From contig NZ_JAUSWY010000001.1 of NCBI RefSeq assembly GCF_030815585.1, positions 1,178,001 to 1,242,000 of the forward strand: a stretch of DNA of 64,000 bases, written 5' to 3'. This DNA is from Arthrobacter pascens (lineage in GTDB: Bacteria > Actinomycetota > Actinomycetes > Actinomycetales > Micrococcaceae). The notes beneath the pieces were generated by a model. The model ran no database searches and had not been told where the DNA came from. It worked only from the letters and a program-made list of their open reading frames with translations. Below are positions 18,647 to 27,246 of this stretch, in pieces. Each line of letters opens with the position of its first letter. The first letter of the stretch is position 1. The position numbers were made by a program, and so were the translations under genes.

Positions 18647-19915
18647 GTGTCAGCGACGCTGAGCCTGGACCAGGCCCGGCGGATCGCTTTGGCAGCTCAA
18701 GGACTGGACAAAGGACGGCCCGCCGGCCCCGTGACTTTACGGACGGTGGGCCGTACTTTTGCCCGGCTCCAGCTGGTCCAGATCGATTCCGTCAATGTGC
18801 TGTCCCGGAGCCACTATCTTCCGTTCTTCTCGCGCCTCGGGAACTACGACCGCAGCATCCTGCAGCGTATGTCCGCCACGCACCCGCGGCGCATGATGGA
18901 GTATTGGGCACACGAAGCCAGCTACATCCGTCCGGAGTTCTTCCTGGACCTGGTGCAGTGGCAGAAGCGCAAGTGGGTGGGTGCGTCTGCCATGGAGCCG
19001 GAGCTGCGAAAAGACGTGGCCGGCAAGATCCTCGAAGCCCTCGACGCGGGACGGGCCATGACGGCGGCCGAACTCACTGTGAAAATCGGGCATGTGGAAG
19101 ACCGGCGGGACGACAACTGGGGATGGAACTGGAACGCGGTTAAAAGGGTTCTTGAAGACCTGTTCCAGGATGGCCTGATCTCGGCAGCGTCGAGATCAGA
19201 GCAGTTCGAACGCAGGTATGCCCTGACCGCGCGCGTCTTGCCTGATCAGCTTTCGCTGGGCGGGGACCGGCGGAACCCTGTTGAGGCCATGCATCGGCTC
19301 ATCGACGCGGCAGCACAGGCCCATGGCATCGGAACCGTGCGGTGCTTTGCAGACTACTTCCGCACTCCGCTCAAGGCTGCGGTCGCCTCGGTGGACCATC
19401 TCGTGAGCGCAGGGAGGCTCGAGCCGGTTACTGTCGCAGGCTGGGACCGGAAGGTGTTCCTTCATGCCGAAGCCAGGACGCCGCGGCGGGCTGCAGGGCG
19501 GGCGCTGCTGAGTCCCTTTGACTCACTGGTCTTTGAGCGGCGCAGGCTTGAGGAGCTGTTTGGCTTTCACTACCGCATTGAGATTTACACGCCCGAACAC
19601 AAAAGACGCTTCGGATACTACGTTCTGCCGTTCCTTCTGCGGGACAGAATAGTGGCCCGGGTGGACCTGAAGGCGGACCGGGCGGCGGGACTGCTGCTCG
19701 CCAAGTCGGCCTACGCCGAGCAGGACGCACCGCTGGACACCGCCGTCGAACTTGCAGACGAGCTGGAGCTGATGGCTCAGTGGCTGGGGCTGGAGGACGT
19801 CGTGGTCAGCCCGGTCGGGAACCTTGCAGACTCCCTTGCCTTGGCGCTGCGCCGCGGTGGAGGACCTATCAGCTCTCAGGGAACACAGTCCACGTGGTCC
19901 GTGTCTCTCCCGTAG
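18647..19915 (+). CDS. Winged-helix DNA glycosylase, AlkX/YcaQ type
   Basis: A 422-residue protein of the HTH_42 (AlkZ/YcaQ) family, which cleaves modified bases and interstrand crosslinks from DNA. The catalytic motif reads Q45-I-D47 (LQLVQIDSVNVLSRSH), the Q-x-D form of AlkX/YcaQ rather than the Q-x-Q of AlkZ, so a general crosslink glycosylase is more likely than a dedicated self-resistance enzyme. Other features: RMMEYWAHEASYIRPEFF, winged-helix tandem to about residue 300, and the C-terminal YYVLPFLLRDRIVARVDLKADR strand. The start is GTG at 18647, preceded by GAAAGGA. It lies between hpf and secA. Confidence 0.85.
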   Translation: MSATLSLDQARRIALAAQGLDKGRPAGPVTLRTVGRTFARLQLVQIDSVNVLSRSHYLPFFSRLGNYDRSILQRMSATHPRRMMEYWAHEASYIRPEFFLDLVQWQKRKWVGASAMEPELRKDVAGKILEALDAGRAMTAAELTVKIGHVEDRRDDNWGWNWNAVKRVLEDLFQDGLISAASRSEQFERRYALTARVLPDQLSLGGDRRNPVEAMHRLIDAAAQAHGIGTVRCFADYFRTPLKAAVASVDHLVSAGRLEPVTVAGWDRKVFLHAEARTPRRAAGRALLSPFDSLVFERRRLEELFGFHYRIEIYTPEHKRRFGYYVLPFLLRDRIVARVDLKADRAAGLLLAKSAYAEQDAPLDTAVELADELELMAQWLGLEDVVVSPVGNLADSLALALRRGGGPISSQGTQSTWSVSLP

Positions 19916-19962
19916 ACTAAAATCGCCAGAATTCGGCGGCATGAGACTGGGAGCATCTTCAC

Positions 19963-22704
19963 GTGGCATCACTTATCGAAAAACTTCTCCGCACGGGTGA
20001 CAAAAAAACCCTGCGGCAACTGCGTAACTACGCCGAAGCCATCAATGCCCTCGAAGACTCGTTTATAACGTTCACAGACGCCGAACTCCGTGAAGAAACC
20101 GACCGCCTCCGGACGCGCCACCAGGACGGCGAGAAGCTGGACGATCTCCTGCCGGAAGCCTTTGCCGCTGTCCGGGAGGCCTCGTCGAGGACTCTTGGCA
20201 TGCGTCACTTCGACGTCCAGCTGATGGGTGGCGCTGCCCTTCACCTGGGAAACATCGCCGAGATGAAGACAGGGGAAGGCAAGACCCTCGTGGCCACCGC
20301 CCCTGCCTACCTCAATGCCCTCGCCGGAAACGGTGTCCACGTGATCACCGTGAACGACTACCTGGCTGAATACCAGTCCGACCTCATGGGCCGCGTCTAC
20401 CGCTTCCTTGGCCTGACCAGCGGCTGCATCCTCTCCAACCAGGACCCCGCGGTTCGGCGCGAGCAATATGCTGCCGACATCACCTACGGCACCAACAACG
20501 AATTCGGCTTCGACTACCTCCGCGACAACATGGCCTGGGACAAGTCTGAGCTCGTTCAGCGGGGCCACAAATTTGCGATCGTTGACGAAGTCGACTCCAT
20601 CCTCATCGACGAAGCCCGCACCCCGCTGATCATTTCCGGCCCCGCCCAGGGCGATACCAACCGCTGGTACAGCGAATTCGCCAAGGTGGTGCTGCGACTG
20701 CAGCCTGAACAGGACTACGAAGTCGACGAAAAGAAGCGCACCGTGGGCGTTCTTGAAAGCGGCATTGAAAAAGTCGAGGACTATCTCGGTATCCAGAATC
20801 TCTACGAGTCCGCCAACACGCCGCTCATCGGTTTCCTTAACAACGCCATCAAGGCCAAGGAACTGTTCAAGCGGGACAAGGACTACGTCATCCTGGACGG
20901 CGAAGTCCTGATTGTGGACGAGCACACCGGCCGCATCCTCGCGGGGCGGCGCTACAACGAGGGCATGCACCAGGCAATCGAGGCCAAAGAAGGCGTCGAG
21001 ATCAAGGCTGAAAACCAGACCTTGGCAACGGTGACGCTGCAGAACTACTTCCGTATGTATGACAAACTCGCCGGCATGACCGGTACGGCCGAGACTGAGG
21101 CCGCCGAGTTCATGGGCACCTACAAGCTCGGCGTGGTGGCCATTCCCACCAACCGCGACATGATTCGGATCGACCAGTCGGACCTCGTCTACAAGAACGA
21201 GACAGTGAAATTCGACGCTGTCGTCCAAGACATCGCAGAACGCCACGAAAAGGGCCAGCCCATCTTGGTCGGCACCACCAGCGTTGAGAAGAGCGAATAC
21301 CTCTCCCGACTGCTCGCCAAGGAAGGCATCAGGCACGAGGTCCTGAACGCCAAGAATCATGCCCGTGAAGCCGCTATCGTCGCGCAGGCAGGCCGGAAGG
21401 GTGCCGTCACTGTTGCAACTAACATGGCAGGGCGCGGCACGGACATCATGCTCGGCGGAAACGCTGAGTTCACCGCGGTAGCTGAGCTCGCCAAGCGCGG
21501 ACTGGACCCGGAGGAGAACTCCGAGGAATACGAAGCCGCATGGCCTGCCGCCCTGGAAGCTGCCAATCAGTCTGTCAAGGACGAGCATGAGGAAGTCCTC
21601 AACCTCGGCGGACTCTATGTCCTGGGTACCGAGCGGCATGAGTCCCGACGCATCGACAACCAGCTCCGCGGTCGTTCCGGACGCCAAGGGGATCCGGGCG
21701 AATCGCGCTTCTACCTGTCACTGACCGATGACCTGATGCGCCTCTTCAATTCGGGCGCCGCCGAGCGCCTGATGAACAGTTCTGTTCCTGATGACGTTGC
21801 GTTGGAGTCCAAGCTCGTCTCCCGTGCCATCGCCTCGGCCCAGGGCCAGGTTGAGGGCCGCAACGCCGAACAGCGCAAGAACGTCCTGAAATACGACGAC
21901 GTGCTGAACCGCCAGCGGGAAGCCATCTACGGCGACCGGCGCCGGATTCTTGAAGGTGACGACCTGCACGAGAAAGTGCAGTTCTTCGTTGAAGACACGG
22001 TCACGGCAATGATTGACGCCGCCACGGCCGAGGGCAACGGCGACGACTGGGACTTCAACCAGTTGTGGACCAACCTGAAAACGCTGTATCCCGTGAGTGT
22101 CACGCCCGAGGACATCATCGAAGAGGCCGGCGGTAAGTCCAGGCTTACCGTGGAGCTCCTGAAGGAAGAACTGCTGTCAGACGCCCGCCTGGTGTACCAG
22201 GAGCGTGAAGCGACCATCGGCTCCGAAAGCATGCGTGAGCTGGAGCGCCGCGTGGTGCTGTCGGTCATCGGGCGTAAATGGCAGGAACACCTCTACGAGA
22301 TGGACTACCTGAAGGAGGGCATCGGCCTGCGTGCCATGGCCCAGCGTGATCCGCTCGTTGAATACCAGCGCGAGGGCTTCACCATGTTCCAGAGCATGAT
22401 GGAGGCTATCCGTGAGGAAAGTGTCGGCTTCCTGTTCAACCTTGAGGTGGAAGTCACTCCTGCACAGGATGTTGTGGTGGCAGACGCCGCCGGCGGGCAC
22501 ACCGAGCACGTTGAACCGCAGATCCGTGCGGCCGGTCTTGAAGCGCCGGAGAAGCCGGCGCAACTGCAGTACACCGCTCCGGGCGAAGACGGCGGAACCC
22601 AGACCCGGGTGGAAAGCCGCTCCTCCTCATCTCGTTCCGGCAACCCGGCAAAGGCGGCTGCCCAGGATGCCCCCAAACGCACCAGCAAGAAAAAGCGCCG
22701 CTGA
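19963..22704 (+). CDS. secA: Protein translocase ATPase SecA
   Basis: Essential ATPase that drives preproteins through SecYEG; 913 residues. Walker A is MKTGEGKT with K107, Walker [15 protein letters not shown], and the second nucleotide-binding fold carries [16 protein letters not shown] and [13 protein letters not shown]. The preprotein cross-linking domain and helical scaffold follow. The C-terminus lacks the zinc-binding Cys tail and ends in a basic KKKRR run after a low-complexity linker, the usual situation for actinobacterial SecA1. The start is GTG at 19963. Gene order comF-hpf-(alkX)-secA is the mycobacterial secA1 context. Confidence 0.97.
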   Translation: MASLIEKLLRTGDKKTLRQLRNYAEAINALEDSFITFTDAELREETDRLRTRHQDGEKLDDLLPEAFAAVREASSRTLGMRHFDVQLMGGAALHLGNIAEMKTGEGKTLVATAPAYLNALAGNGVHVITVNDYLAEYQSDLMGRVYRFLGLTSGCILSNQDPAVRREQYAADITYGTNNEFGFDYLRDNMAWDKSELVQRGHKFAIVDEVDSILIDEARTPLIISGPAQGDTNRWYSEFAKVVLRLQPEQDYEVDEKKRTVGVLESGIEKVEDYLGIQNLYESANTPLIGFLNNAIKAKELFKRDKDYVILDGEVLIVDEHTGRILAGRRYNEGMHQAIEAKEGVEIKAENQTLATVTLQNYFRMYDKLAGMTGTAETEAAEFMGTYKLGVVAIPTNRDMIRIDQSDLVYKNETVKFDAVVQDIAERHEKGQPILVGTTSVEKSEYLSRLLAKEGIRHEVLNAKNHAREAAIVAQAGRKGAVTVATNMAGRGTDIMLGGNAEFTAVAELAKRGLDPEENSEEYEAAWPAALEAANQSVKDEHEEVLNLGGLYVLGTERHESRRIDNQLRGRSGRQGDPGESRFYLSLTDDLMRLFNSGAAERLMNSSVPDDVALESKLVSRAIASAQGQVEGRNAEQRKNVLKYDDVLNRQREAIYGDRRRILEGDDLHEKVQFFVEDTVTAMIDAATAEGNGDDWDFNQLWTNLKTLYPVSVTPEDIIEEAGGKSRLTVELLKEELLSDARLVYQEREATIGSESMRELERRVVLSVIGRKWQEHLYEMDYLKEGIGLRAMAQRDPLVEYQREGFTMFQSMMEAIREESVGFLFNLEVEVTPAQDVVVADAAGGHTEHVEPQIRAAGLEAPEKPAQLQYTAPGEDGGTQTRVESRSSSSRSGNPAKAAAQDAPKRTSKKKRR

Positions 22705-22765
22705 TATCGGGCGCCGAGGGTCGGACAAGCAACGCCGATTGAGCTGTGTGAATACGGCAGGTTGA

Positions 22766-22786
22766 ATAGGGCAGGCCCTGCCCTAT
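22766..22786. terminator. Bidirectional terminator candidate between secA and the Rv3235-family gene
   Basis: A 9-bp perfect inverted repeat around GCC (ATAGGGCAG and CTGCCCTAT) lies in the 119-bp gap between the converging genes, followed by an A/T-rich stretch containing TTTTAG. It may terminate transcription from both sides. Confidence 0.6.
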
Positions 22787-22823
22787 ATCCGCGGCACCAA
22801 TTTTAGTCTCCCCGTCACTGAGG

Positions 22824-23288
22824 TCAGCCCACGGCGAGCTCTGTCACCCGCCAGACCTGCTTGCTCCGTTCGAGCCGGACGGCCACGGCCCGGGCCCGGA
22901 CGTCGTCGACCACCACAGCGCTTGCCTCATAGATTCCGGGGGCCACCTCGCAGATGCGGACAGAGCGCACTACGGAGTTCTTGTGAAGCCTTGCCAGCGA
23001 CGGGGATGCTGAGCGTGCAAGTTCCCGCCGGATCAGCGATGCGCGGTGCTGCAGTGCTGCGAGGCAGCGCGGATCCAGTCTGCGCGCAAGCTGGTGGACG
23101 GGCCGGATACCGGCGAGGACCTCCATCGCGGCCTGGACCGTGTTCCGGGTGATGGCGAGGACTTCCGCAGTCTCATCCGCCGCCCGCAACGGGCGGAGGG
23201 CGGCATCCGTCCCGCTTGGAAGTTGTCGGGAAGCCGCGGTCCGGGTGCCGTTGACTGCGGCGGAGCGGATCGGTGTTACAGCACTCAT
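22824..23288 (-). CDS. Rv3235 family protein
   Basis: 154 residues, matching the small actinobacterial Rv3235 family that lies close to secA1 in mycobacteria too. After a disordered start, the conserved core runs from EVLAITRNTVQAAMEVLAGIRPVHQLARRLDP to the C-terminal ARAVAVRLERSKQVWRVTELAVG, with alternating beta strands. No catalytic residue, signal or membrane helix is seen, and the function is unknown. The ATG at 23288 follows a GGGGA. It is 42 bases downstream of the LysM gene and probably co-transcribed with it. Confidence 0.78.
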   Translation of the reverse strand: MSAVTPIRSAAVNGTRTAASRQLPSGTDAALRPLRAADETAEVLAITRNTVQAAMEVLAGIRPVHQLARRLDPRCLAALQHRASLIRRELARSASPSLARLHKNSVVRSVRICEVAPGIYEASAVVVDDVRARAVAVRLERSKQVWRVTELAVG

Positions 23289-23330
23289 GATTTCCCCTTG
23301 ATTGGTTGTGGACGCGCGTGGGACCGTCGG

Positions 23331-24077
23331 CTAGGCGGCGGACGGTGATTTGAGAATCTGGCCGGGCAGCAGGACATCGGGGTTCTGGCCGATGGCTGCC
23401 TTGTTGGCCTGGTACCAGCGGGGCCAATGCAGCGCCACGTCCACGTCCGTTGCCGCAGGTCCGAGCTCGCGGGCAGCGATGTCCCAGAGCGTGTCGCCTG
23501 CAAGCACCGTCACATCGCCTAGTGCTTGGGGAACGCTCTGTGCAGCGCGGGTCGGCTGGGCTGCGAGAAGTCCGGGATCAGTCACCGGGGCATGGGGCCG
23601 CCAGGCGGGTTGAAGTTCAGGCGCTTGCCTCGTTTCTTCGCCCGTGGGATGCCAGGCTGCTGAGACAGCGGCTTCCTGTGTAGGCCCCCACGTCGGACCC
23701 GCGGGAGGTGCCGCGGCGTTGGCCACGGGAGCAGACAGGAGCTGAACGGACAGTGCTGCCATGGCCAGTCGCCGCATGAAGGCCGGGCAGAACATGCTAG
23801 CGGCCGCGGCGGCCCGTTTGCTGCCAATCTTTTCAAGGACTGCCGCCGAAGTCGCCAGAAGCATGGACAGGATCCACCAAGCCACGACGGCGAGCCCGGC
23901 CGCATTTGCCAGCGCGCCGAGGATTTCGTCAACGTCGGGCGATTGCTGCTGTGCTGCAGACAAGGTCCACCGCTCCACAAGACCGGCACCCGTGACAGAG
24001 AGAAAGCAACCCAGAAGAAGAATGGACGCCGAAATGGCAGCGTCAGCGCGAACCCAGCGGTTTGTCTCTGCGGCCAC
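23331..24077 (-). CDS. LysM domain membrane protein
   Basis: 248 residues with two or three hydrophobic segments in the first 120 (ISASILLLGCFLSVTGAGLV, AGLAVVAWWILSMLLATSAAVL, MAALSVQLLSAPVANA), a Pro/Ala linker, and a C-terminal LysM motif (VTVLAGDTLWDIAARELG to ADVLLPGQILK). LysM binds peptidoglycan glycan, so the C-terminus should be extracytoplasmic. The start is GTG at 24077, preceded by AAAGG; an ATG nearby is in another frame. Downstream lies the Rv3235-family gene. The 147-bp gap on its other side holds divergent promoters. Confidence 0.82.
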   Translation of the reverse strand: MAAETNRWVRADAAISASILLLGCFLSVTGAGLVERWTLSAAQQQSPDVDEILGALANAAGLAVVAWWILSMLLATSAAVLEKIGSKRAAAAASMFCPAFMRRLAMAALSVQLLSAPVANAAAPPAGPTWGPTQEAAVSAAWHPTGEETRQAPELQPAWRPHAPVTDPGLLAAQPTRAAQSVPQALGDVTVLAGDTLWDIAARELGPAATDVDVALHWPRWYQANKAAIGQNPDVLLPGQILKSPSAA

Positions 24078-24224
24078 GACGGGTACCTTTCATCTGTTTA
24101 GTGCAGTTTGATGCTGTTTGATGTAATTAGACTAGTTTGCCTTAGGTTGACGATTTTTGTCCAGACGTTGGAGAGAAGTCCATGATGAATTGACCGACCG
24201 CGAGGGCGGCCCTACGCTGGCCAC

Positions 24225-24797
24225 ATGCGGTGGGATGCCCTTTTCAATGACATGGAGTCACAGTTTGCCGAGGCTGACAGGTTGTCGATGGAAGTCGAGG
24301 TCACTGAACGGGCGAGAGTCGAGACAGCGTCCATCGACCTGGTTGACAGGCTGCGTGGCTCCTTGGGAAGCAACGTGGCAGTGCATCTCGTGTCCGGGAT
24401 CGTCTTCGAAGGGGCGCTCAGCCATGCTGGAGCCGATGCCTTGGTCCTGAACCAGGCGCGTCATCAGGTTCTGATTCCCTACCCTGCGGCCGCCAGGTAC
24501 GTGGGCATAGGGCGGCTGTCCGTCGGTGAACCCTCACGGCTACGGCGCAGCATCGGATTGTCGAGCGCCCTGCGCGGGCTGGCCCGTGACCGGTCCGAGC
24601 TCGTCGTGAATATCACGGGCGGATCGGAGCAAGGCCTCGGGTTGGCAGGCGTGATTGACAGGGTGGGCAGGGACTACTTTGACCTGGCCGCCGTGAGCCT
24701 GGGTGAGGTCCGCCGTGCTTCAGCCATCACTCAGGTTTCAACAATTCCCTTTGGCGCACTGGCGTCGATCAGGTCGCCGCGGACGGCTGACGCCTAG
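24225..24797 (+). CDS. Conserved actinobacterial hypothetical protein
   Basis: 190 residues, not recognised as a characterised family. Residues 45-85 (LGSNVAVHLVSGIVFEGALSHAGADALVLNQ) resemble an Sm-like beta fold pattern (strand, turn with G-x-x-x-x-G, strand), and the C-terminal half repeats a similar pattern (SELVVNITGGSEQGLGLAGVIDRVGRDYFDL), so a duplicated small beta-barrel is possible. This is inference. No signal or membrane helix. The ATG at 24225 is the first in frame. It is divergent from the LysM gene and converges on the HTH gene. Confidence 0.6.
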   Translation: MRWDALFNDMESQFAEADRLSMEVEVTERARVETASIDLVDRLRGSLGSNVAVHLVSGIVFEGALSHAGADALVLNQARHQVLIPYPAAARYVGIGRLSVGEPSRLRRSIGLSSALRGLARDRSELVVNITGGSEQGLGLAGVIDRVGRDYFDLAAVSLGEVRRASAITQVSTIPFGALASIRSPRTADA

Positions 24798-24812
24798 GAT
24801 CCGGAGACGCGT

Positions 24813-24862
24813 CCGGAAGTTAACGGGGCGGCGGCACAACCGGAAGTTGACGGGGCCGCGGC
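24813..24862. repeat. Two tandem 23-bp repeats between convergent genes
   Basis: Two copies of a GC-rich unit starting CCGGAAGTT (24813-24835 and 24840-24862) with two mismatches (A/G and G/C) are separated by four bases (ACAA). They fill most of the 78-bp gap between the hypothetical gene and the HTH gene. Confidence 0.7.
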
Positions 24863-24875
24863 TACTTGGTCTGGA

Positions 24876-25091
24876 TCAGACGGACTTCGACTTGGCTTCC
24901 CGGATCATCCGGCTGGCCTCGGCGTAGCGTTCCTCGATGTACTGCTCGAGCATTTTCTCTTCCACGCGCCACTGGCCTCGGCCTCCAACCTGGATGGCTT
25001 TGAGCTCCCCGCTGCGGACCAGCGCGTACGCCGCGGGCGAGTTGATCTGTAGCTGCTCTGCAACATCTGCGAGAGTGAGAAATCGGGGCAT
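24876..25091 (-). CDS. Small helix-turn-helix (excisionase/BldC-like) DNA-binding protein
   Basis: 71 residues. The first 50 form an excisionase-type winged helix (FLTLADVAEQLQINSPAAYALVRSGELKAIQVGGRGQWRVEEKMLEQYI), the MerR-like fold used by BldC and many small actinobacterial regulators. The tail is a short charged helix. It probably acts as a DNA-binding regulator or excisionase-like factor, but there is no integrase nearby, so a chromosomal regulator is favoured. The ATG at 25091 is well placed before the conserved core. Confidence 0.8.
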   Translation of the reverse strand: MPRFLTLADVAEQLQINSPAAYALVRSGELKAIQVGGRGQWRVEEKMLEQYIEERYAEASRMIREAKSKSV

Positions 25092-25245
25092 GTATCCATT
25101 TTGCCATCTGTGATGCTAACTGATGCCGTTATCCACAGTTTGGTGTTGTTTCTCCTTTTGACTTTTCGTTGAGGCAGTCATGCCGTCACAATGAGGGTGT
25201 CCGGGCGCAACCAGCCATCCGGTGCGGAGCAAGGGGAGAAGCGGC

Positions 25246-25887
25246 ATGGGTGCTGACGGGGCCACTGGGGCAAGGCTTAAGCGGCCATCGTGGAAGGACC
25301 CCCGGCTGCTGGTGGGCATTCTGCTGGTCCTGGCTTCTGTTGTGGGTGTCATCTCACTGGTTGGCAGCGCTGACCGGACCACCGAAGTCTATGCAGCGCG
25401 GGACTCAATCGCGGTGGGTGAAAAGCTGACTCCGGACAACGTCATCCGTGCCAAGGTCCGGCTTGGCGCAACCGAGGAAAACTACGTCACTGTTGAATCG
25501 GGCCTGCCCGAGGGGGTGGTTGCCGTCCAGAGAATCGGCAAGAACCAGTTGGTTCCCAAGGAAAGCCTGGGCAAGGTGGACGAGCTGGACCGCAAGCCGG
25601 TAGCTGTGACCATTGAAGAGACTCTCCCTGCCCAGGCCGTGGCGGGCACCCGGGTTGACGTGTGGGTTGCCTTGCCTGACGCACGCAATGGGTTCAGCGA
25701 ACCAAAGCTGCTCCTTCCCGGTGCGGAGATTGCCCAGGTGTCCACCGGATCCACTGCACTCGGATCTTCCCGGAATACGGTGCTCATGGTCCTTGTGGCA
25801 GACAGCCAGATGCCTGCATTGCTGGGTGCACAGGCAAATCAGGCCAAGATTTCCGTGGTGTGGAATCCGGGCGGGGGAGCTTCATGA
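25246..25887 (+). CDS. SAF domain protein (CpaB-like pilus assembly)
   Basis: 213 residues: a basic N-terminus, one membrane helix (LLVGILLVLASVVGVISLVG), then an extracytoplasmic SAF domain (EVYAARDSIAVGEKLTPDNVIRAKVRLG) and a CpaB-like C-terminal strand region ending VLMVLVADSQMPALLGAQANQAKISVVWNPG. In Flp/Tad pilus systems CpaB/RcpC acts in the periplasm, but no secretin, prepilin or CpaF ATPase is found here. The start is ATG at 25246 with AAGGGGAGA upstream. The next gene overlaps by ATGA, so the two act as a pair. Confidence 0.78.
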   Translation: MGADGATGARLKRPSWKDPRLLVGILLVLASVVGVISLVGSADRTTEVYAARDSIAVGEKLTPDNVIRAKVRLGATEENYVTVESGLPEGVVAVQRIGKNQLVPKESLGKVDELDRKPVAVTIEETLPAQAVAGTRVDVWVALPDARNGFSEPKLLLPGAEIAQVSTGSTALGSSRNTVLMVLVADSQMPALLGAQANQAKISVVWNPGGGAS

Positions 25888-27191
25888 GCATTCCCGTGGT
25901 GACTGTCGGCCAGACCCAGGAAGACCTGGTGGAAGGCTTGGAGCGGCTGCACGGTCCAGTGACCGTGGTGCGGCGCTGCGCCGAGCTGACTGAATTGCTG
26001 GCAGCCTGCCAGAGCGGCCTGGCGCGGGCCGCCGTCGTTGCTGACGGCTGCGAGGAACTGACCGCCTCGCTCGTTGACAGGCTCGGGGCGGTCGGAGTTG
26101 CGATCATCGCCCTCACGGACAGTCCCGACGAGGCCGCGAGGCTGCGGGGGATAGGGGTGGCGTCGGCGCTGTCCGGAGTGGAATCCGCGGCCCTGGCCGG
26201 CAGGATTGCCGAGGCAGTTTCCCAGCTGACCGGTTTCGGACCGCGTACGAATTCCGGTAGTGCGCTGGCGGACACTGCTGCTGCGCTCAGGCAACTTCCG
26301 GCAGCATCGTCTGACGTCCCGCCAGCTTCCGGATCCGGCAAGATCATTGCCGTGTGGGGGCCGGCCGGATCTCCCGGACGGACCTTCCTTGCAGCCAATA
26401 TGGCGGGGGAGATGGCGGCAGAGGGCAAGTCCGTCCTCCTGGTGGACGCCGACAGCTATGGGGCAAGCATCGCCGCTGTCCTGGGCCTGCTGGATGAATC
26501 TGCGGGCTTGGCCCAGGCCTGCAGGCTGGCGGATCAGGGGCTCCTGGATACCGAGGCGCTGCTCAGGGTGGCCACGCCCGTGGCTACCAGGCTTGGTACC
26601 TTCCGGGTACTGACAGGAATCGCCCGGGCCGACCGCTGGACCGAGCTCCGTGCGGCCGCGCTGTCCCTGGTGCTGGAGCGTGCCAGGGAAATTGCCGATG
26701 TTGTGGTGATCGATACCGGATTCTGCTTCGAAGCGGATGAAGAGCTCAGCTTCGACACCATGGCGCCGCGGCGGAACGCGGCCACCCTGCGCAGCCTGGA
26801 ACTCGCGGACACCGTGTATGCCGTAGGTTCGGCCGACCCGGTGGGTGTGCCCCGGCTGGTCCGCGGCCTGGCGGAACTTGAAACAGCCGTCCCGCACGTG
26901 TCGCCGATTGTGGTGATGAATAAGGTCCGGGCTGCCGCTGTCGGCAGGGCTCCGGAGCGTCAGTTGCGCGAGGCCTGGGACAGATATGGTCCCTCATCCG
27001 GGCTCAAAGCCTTTCTGCCGGCGGACAATGCCGCTGCCGACGCCGCTCTGTTGGGGGGCTCGCTGCTGCTCGAGACGGCACCTGACTCGAGGCTTCGACA
27101 GGCGATAGCTGATTTGGTTTGTGCACCTGTCCAGCAAACTTCGAGATCCTCTGTGTTTTCTTCCACAGCAAGGCGTCGGCTAAAGGGTTAG
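25884..27191 (+). CDS. CpaE/MinD-like ATPase, non-canonical P-loop
   Basis: 435 residues. The first 130 have a pseudo-receiver look (VTVVRRCAELTELL, VGVAIIALTDSP), as in CpaE, then a SIMIBI ATPase from about residue 152: GKIIAVWGPAGSPGRTFLAANMA, VLLVDADSYGASIAAVLGL, and a VVVIDTGF Walker-B region. The P-loop has Arg where MinD-family proteins have the conserved Lys (G-K-T/S), so hydrolysis may be altered or lost. The ATG overlaps the SAF gene's stop. In Tad systems CpaE localises pilus assembly; with no pilus genes here the partner is unknown. Confidence 0.75.
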   Translation: MSIPVVTVGQTQEDLVEGLERLHGPVTVVRRCAELTELLAACQSGLARAAVVADGCEELTASLVDRLGAVGVAIIALTDSPDEAARLRGIGVASALSGVESAALAGRIAEAVSQLTGFGPRTNSGSALADTAAALRQLPAASSDVPPASGSGKIIAVWGPAGSPGRTFLAANMAGEMAAEGKSVLLVDADSYGASIAAVLGLLDESAGLAQACRLADQGLLDTEALLRVATPVATRLGTFRVLTGIARADRWTELRAAALSLVLERAREIADVVVIDTGFCFEADEELSFDTMAPRRNAATLRSLELADTVYAVGSADPVGVPRLVRGLAELETAVPHVSPIVVMNKVRAAAVGRAPERQLREAWDRYGPSSGLKAFLPADNAAADAALLGGSLLLETAPDSRLRQAIADLVCAPVQQTSRSSVFSSTARRRLKG

Positions 27192-27246
27192 GCTCACCAT
27201 AAGAGCTGCAAAGGTGCAGCATCAATCTTGATGGAGGCGTTTGTCG

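Noticed and set aside
19969..21687. A 572-residue open frame antisense to secA
   Set aside because: It mirrors the secA codons in the complementary frame, has no known domain and no ribosome-binding site, and is a common artefact of GC-rich coding DNA.
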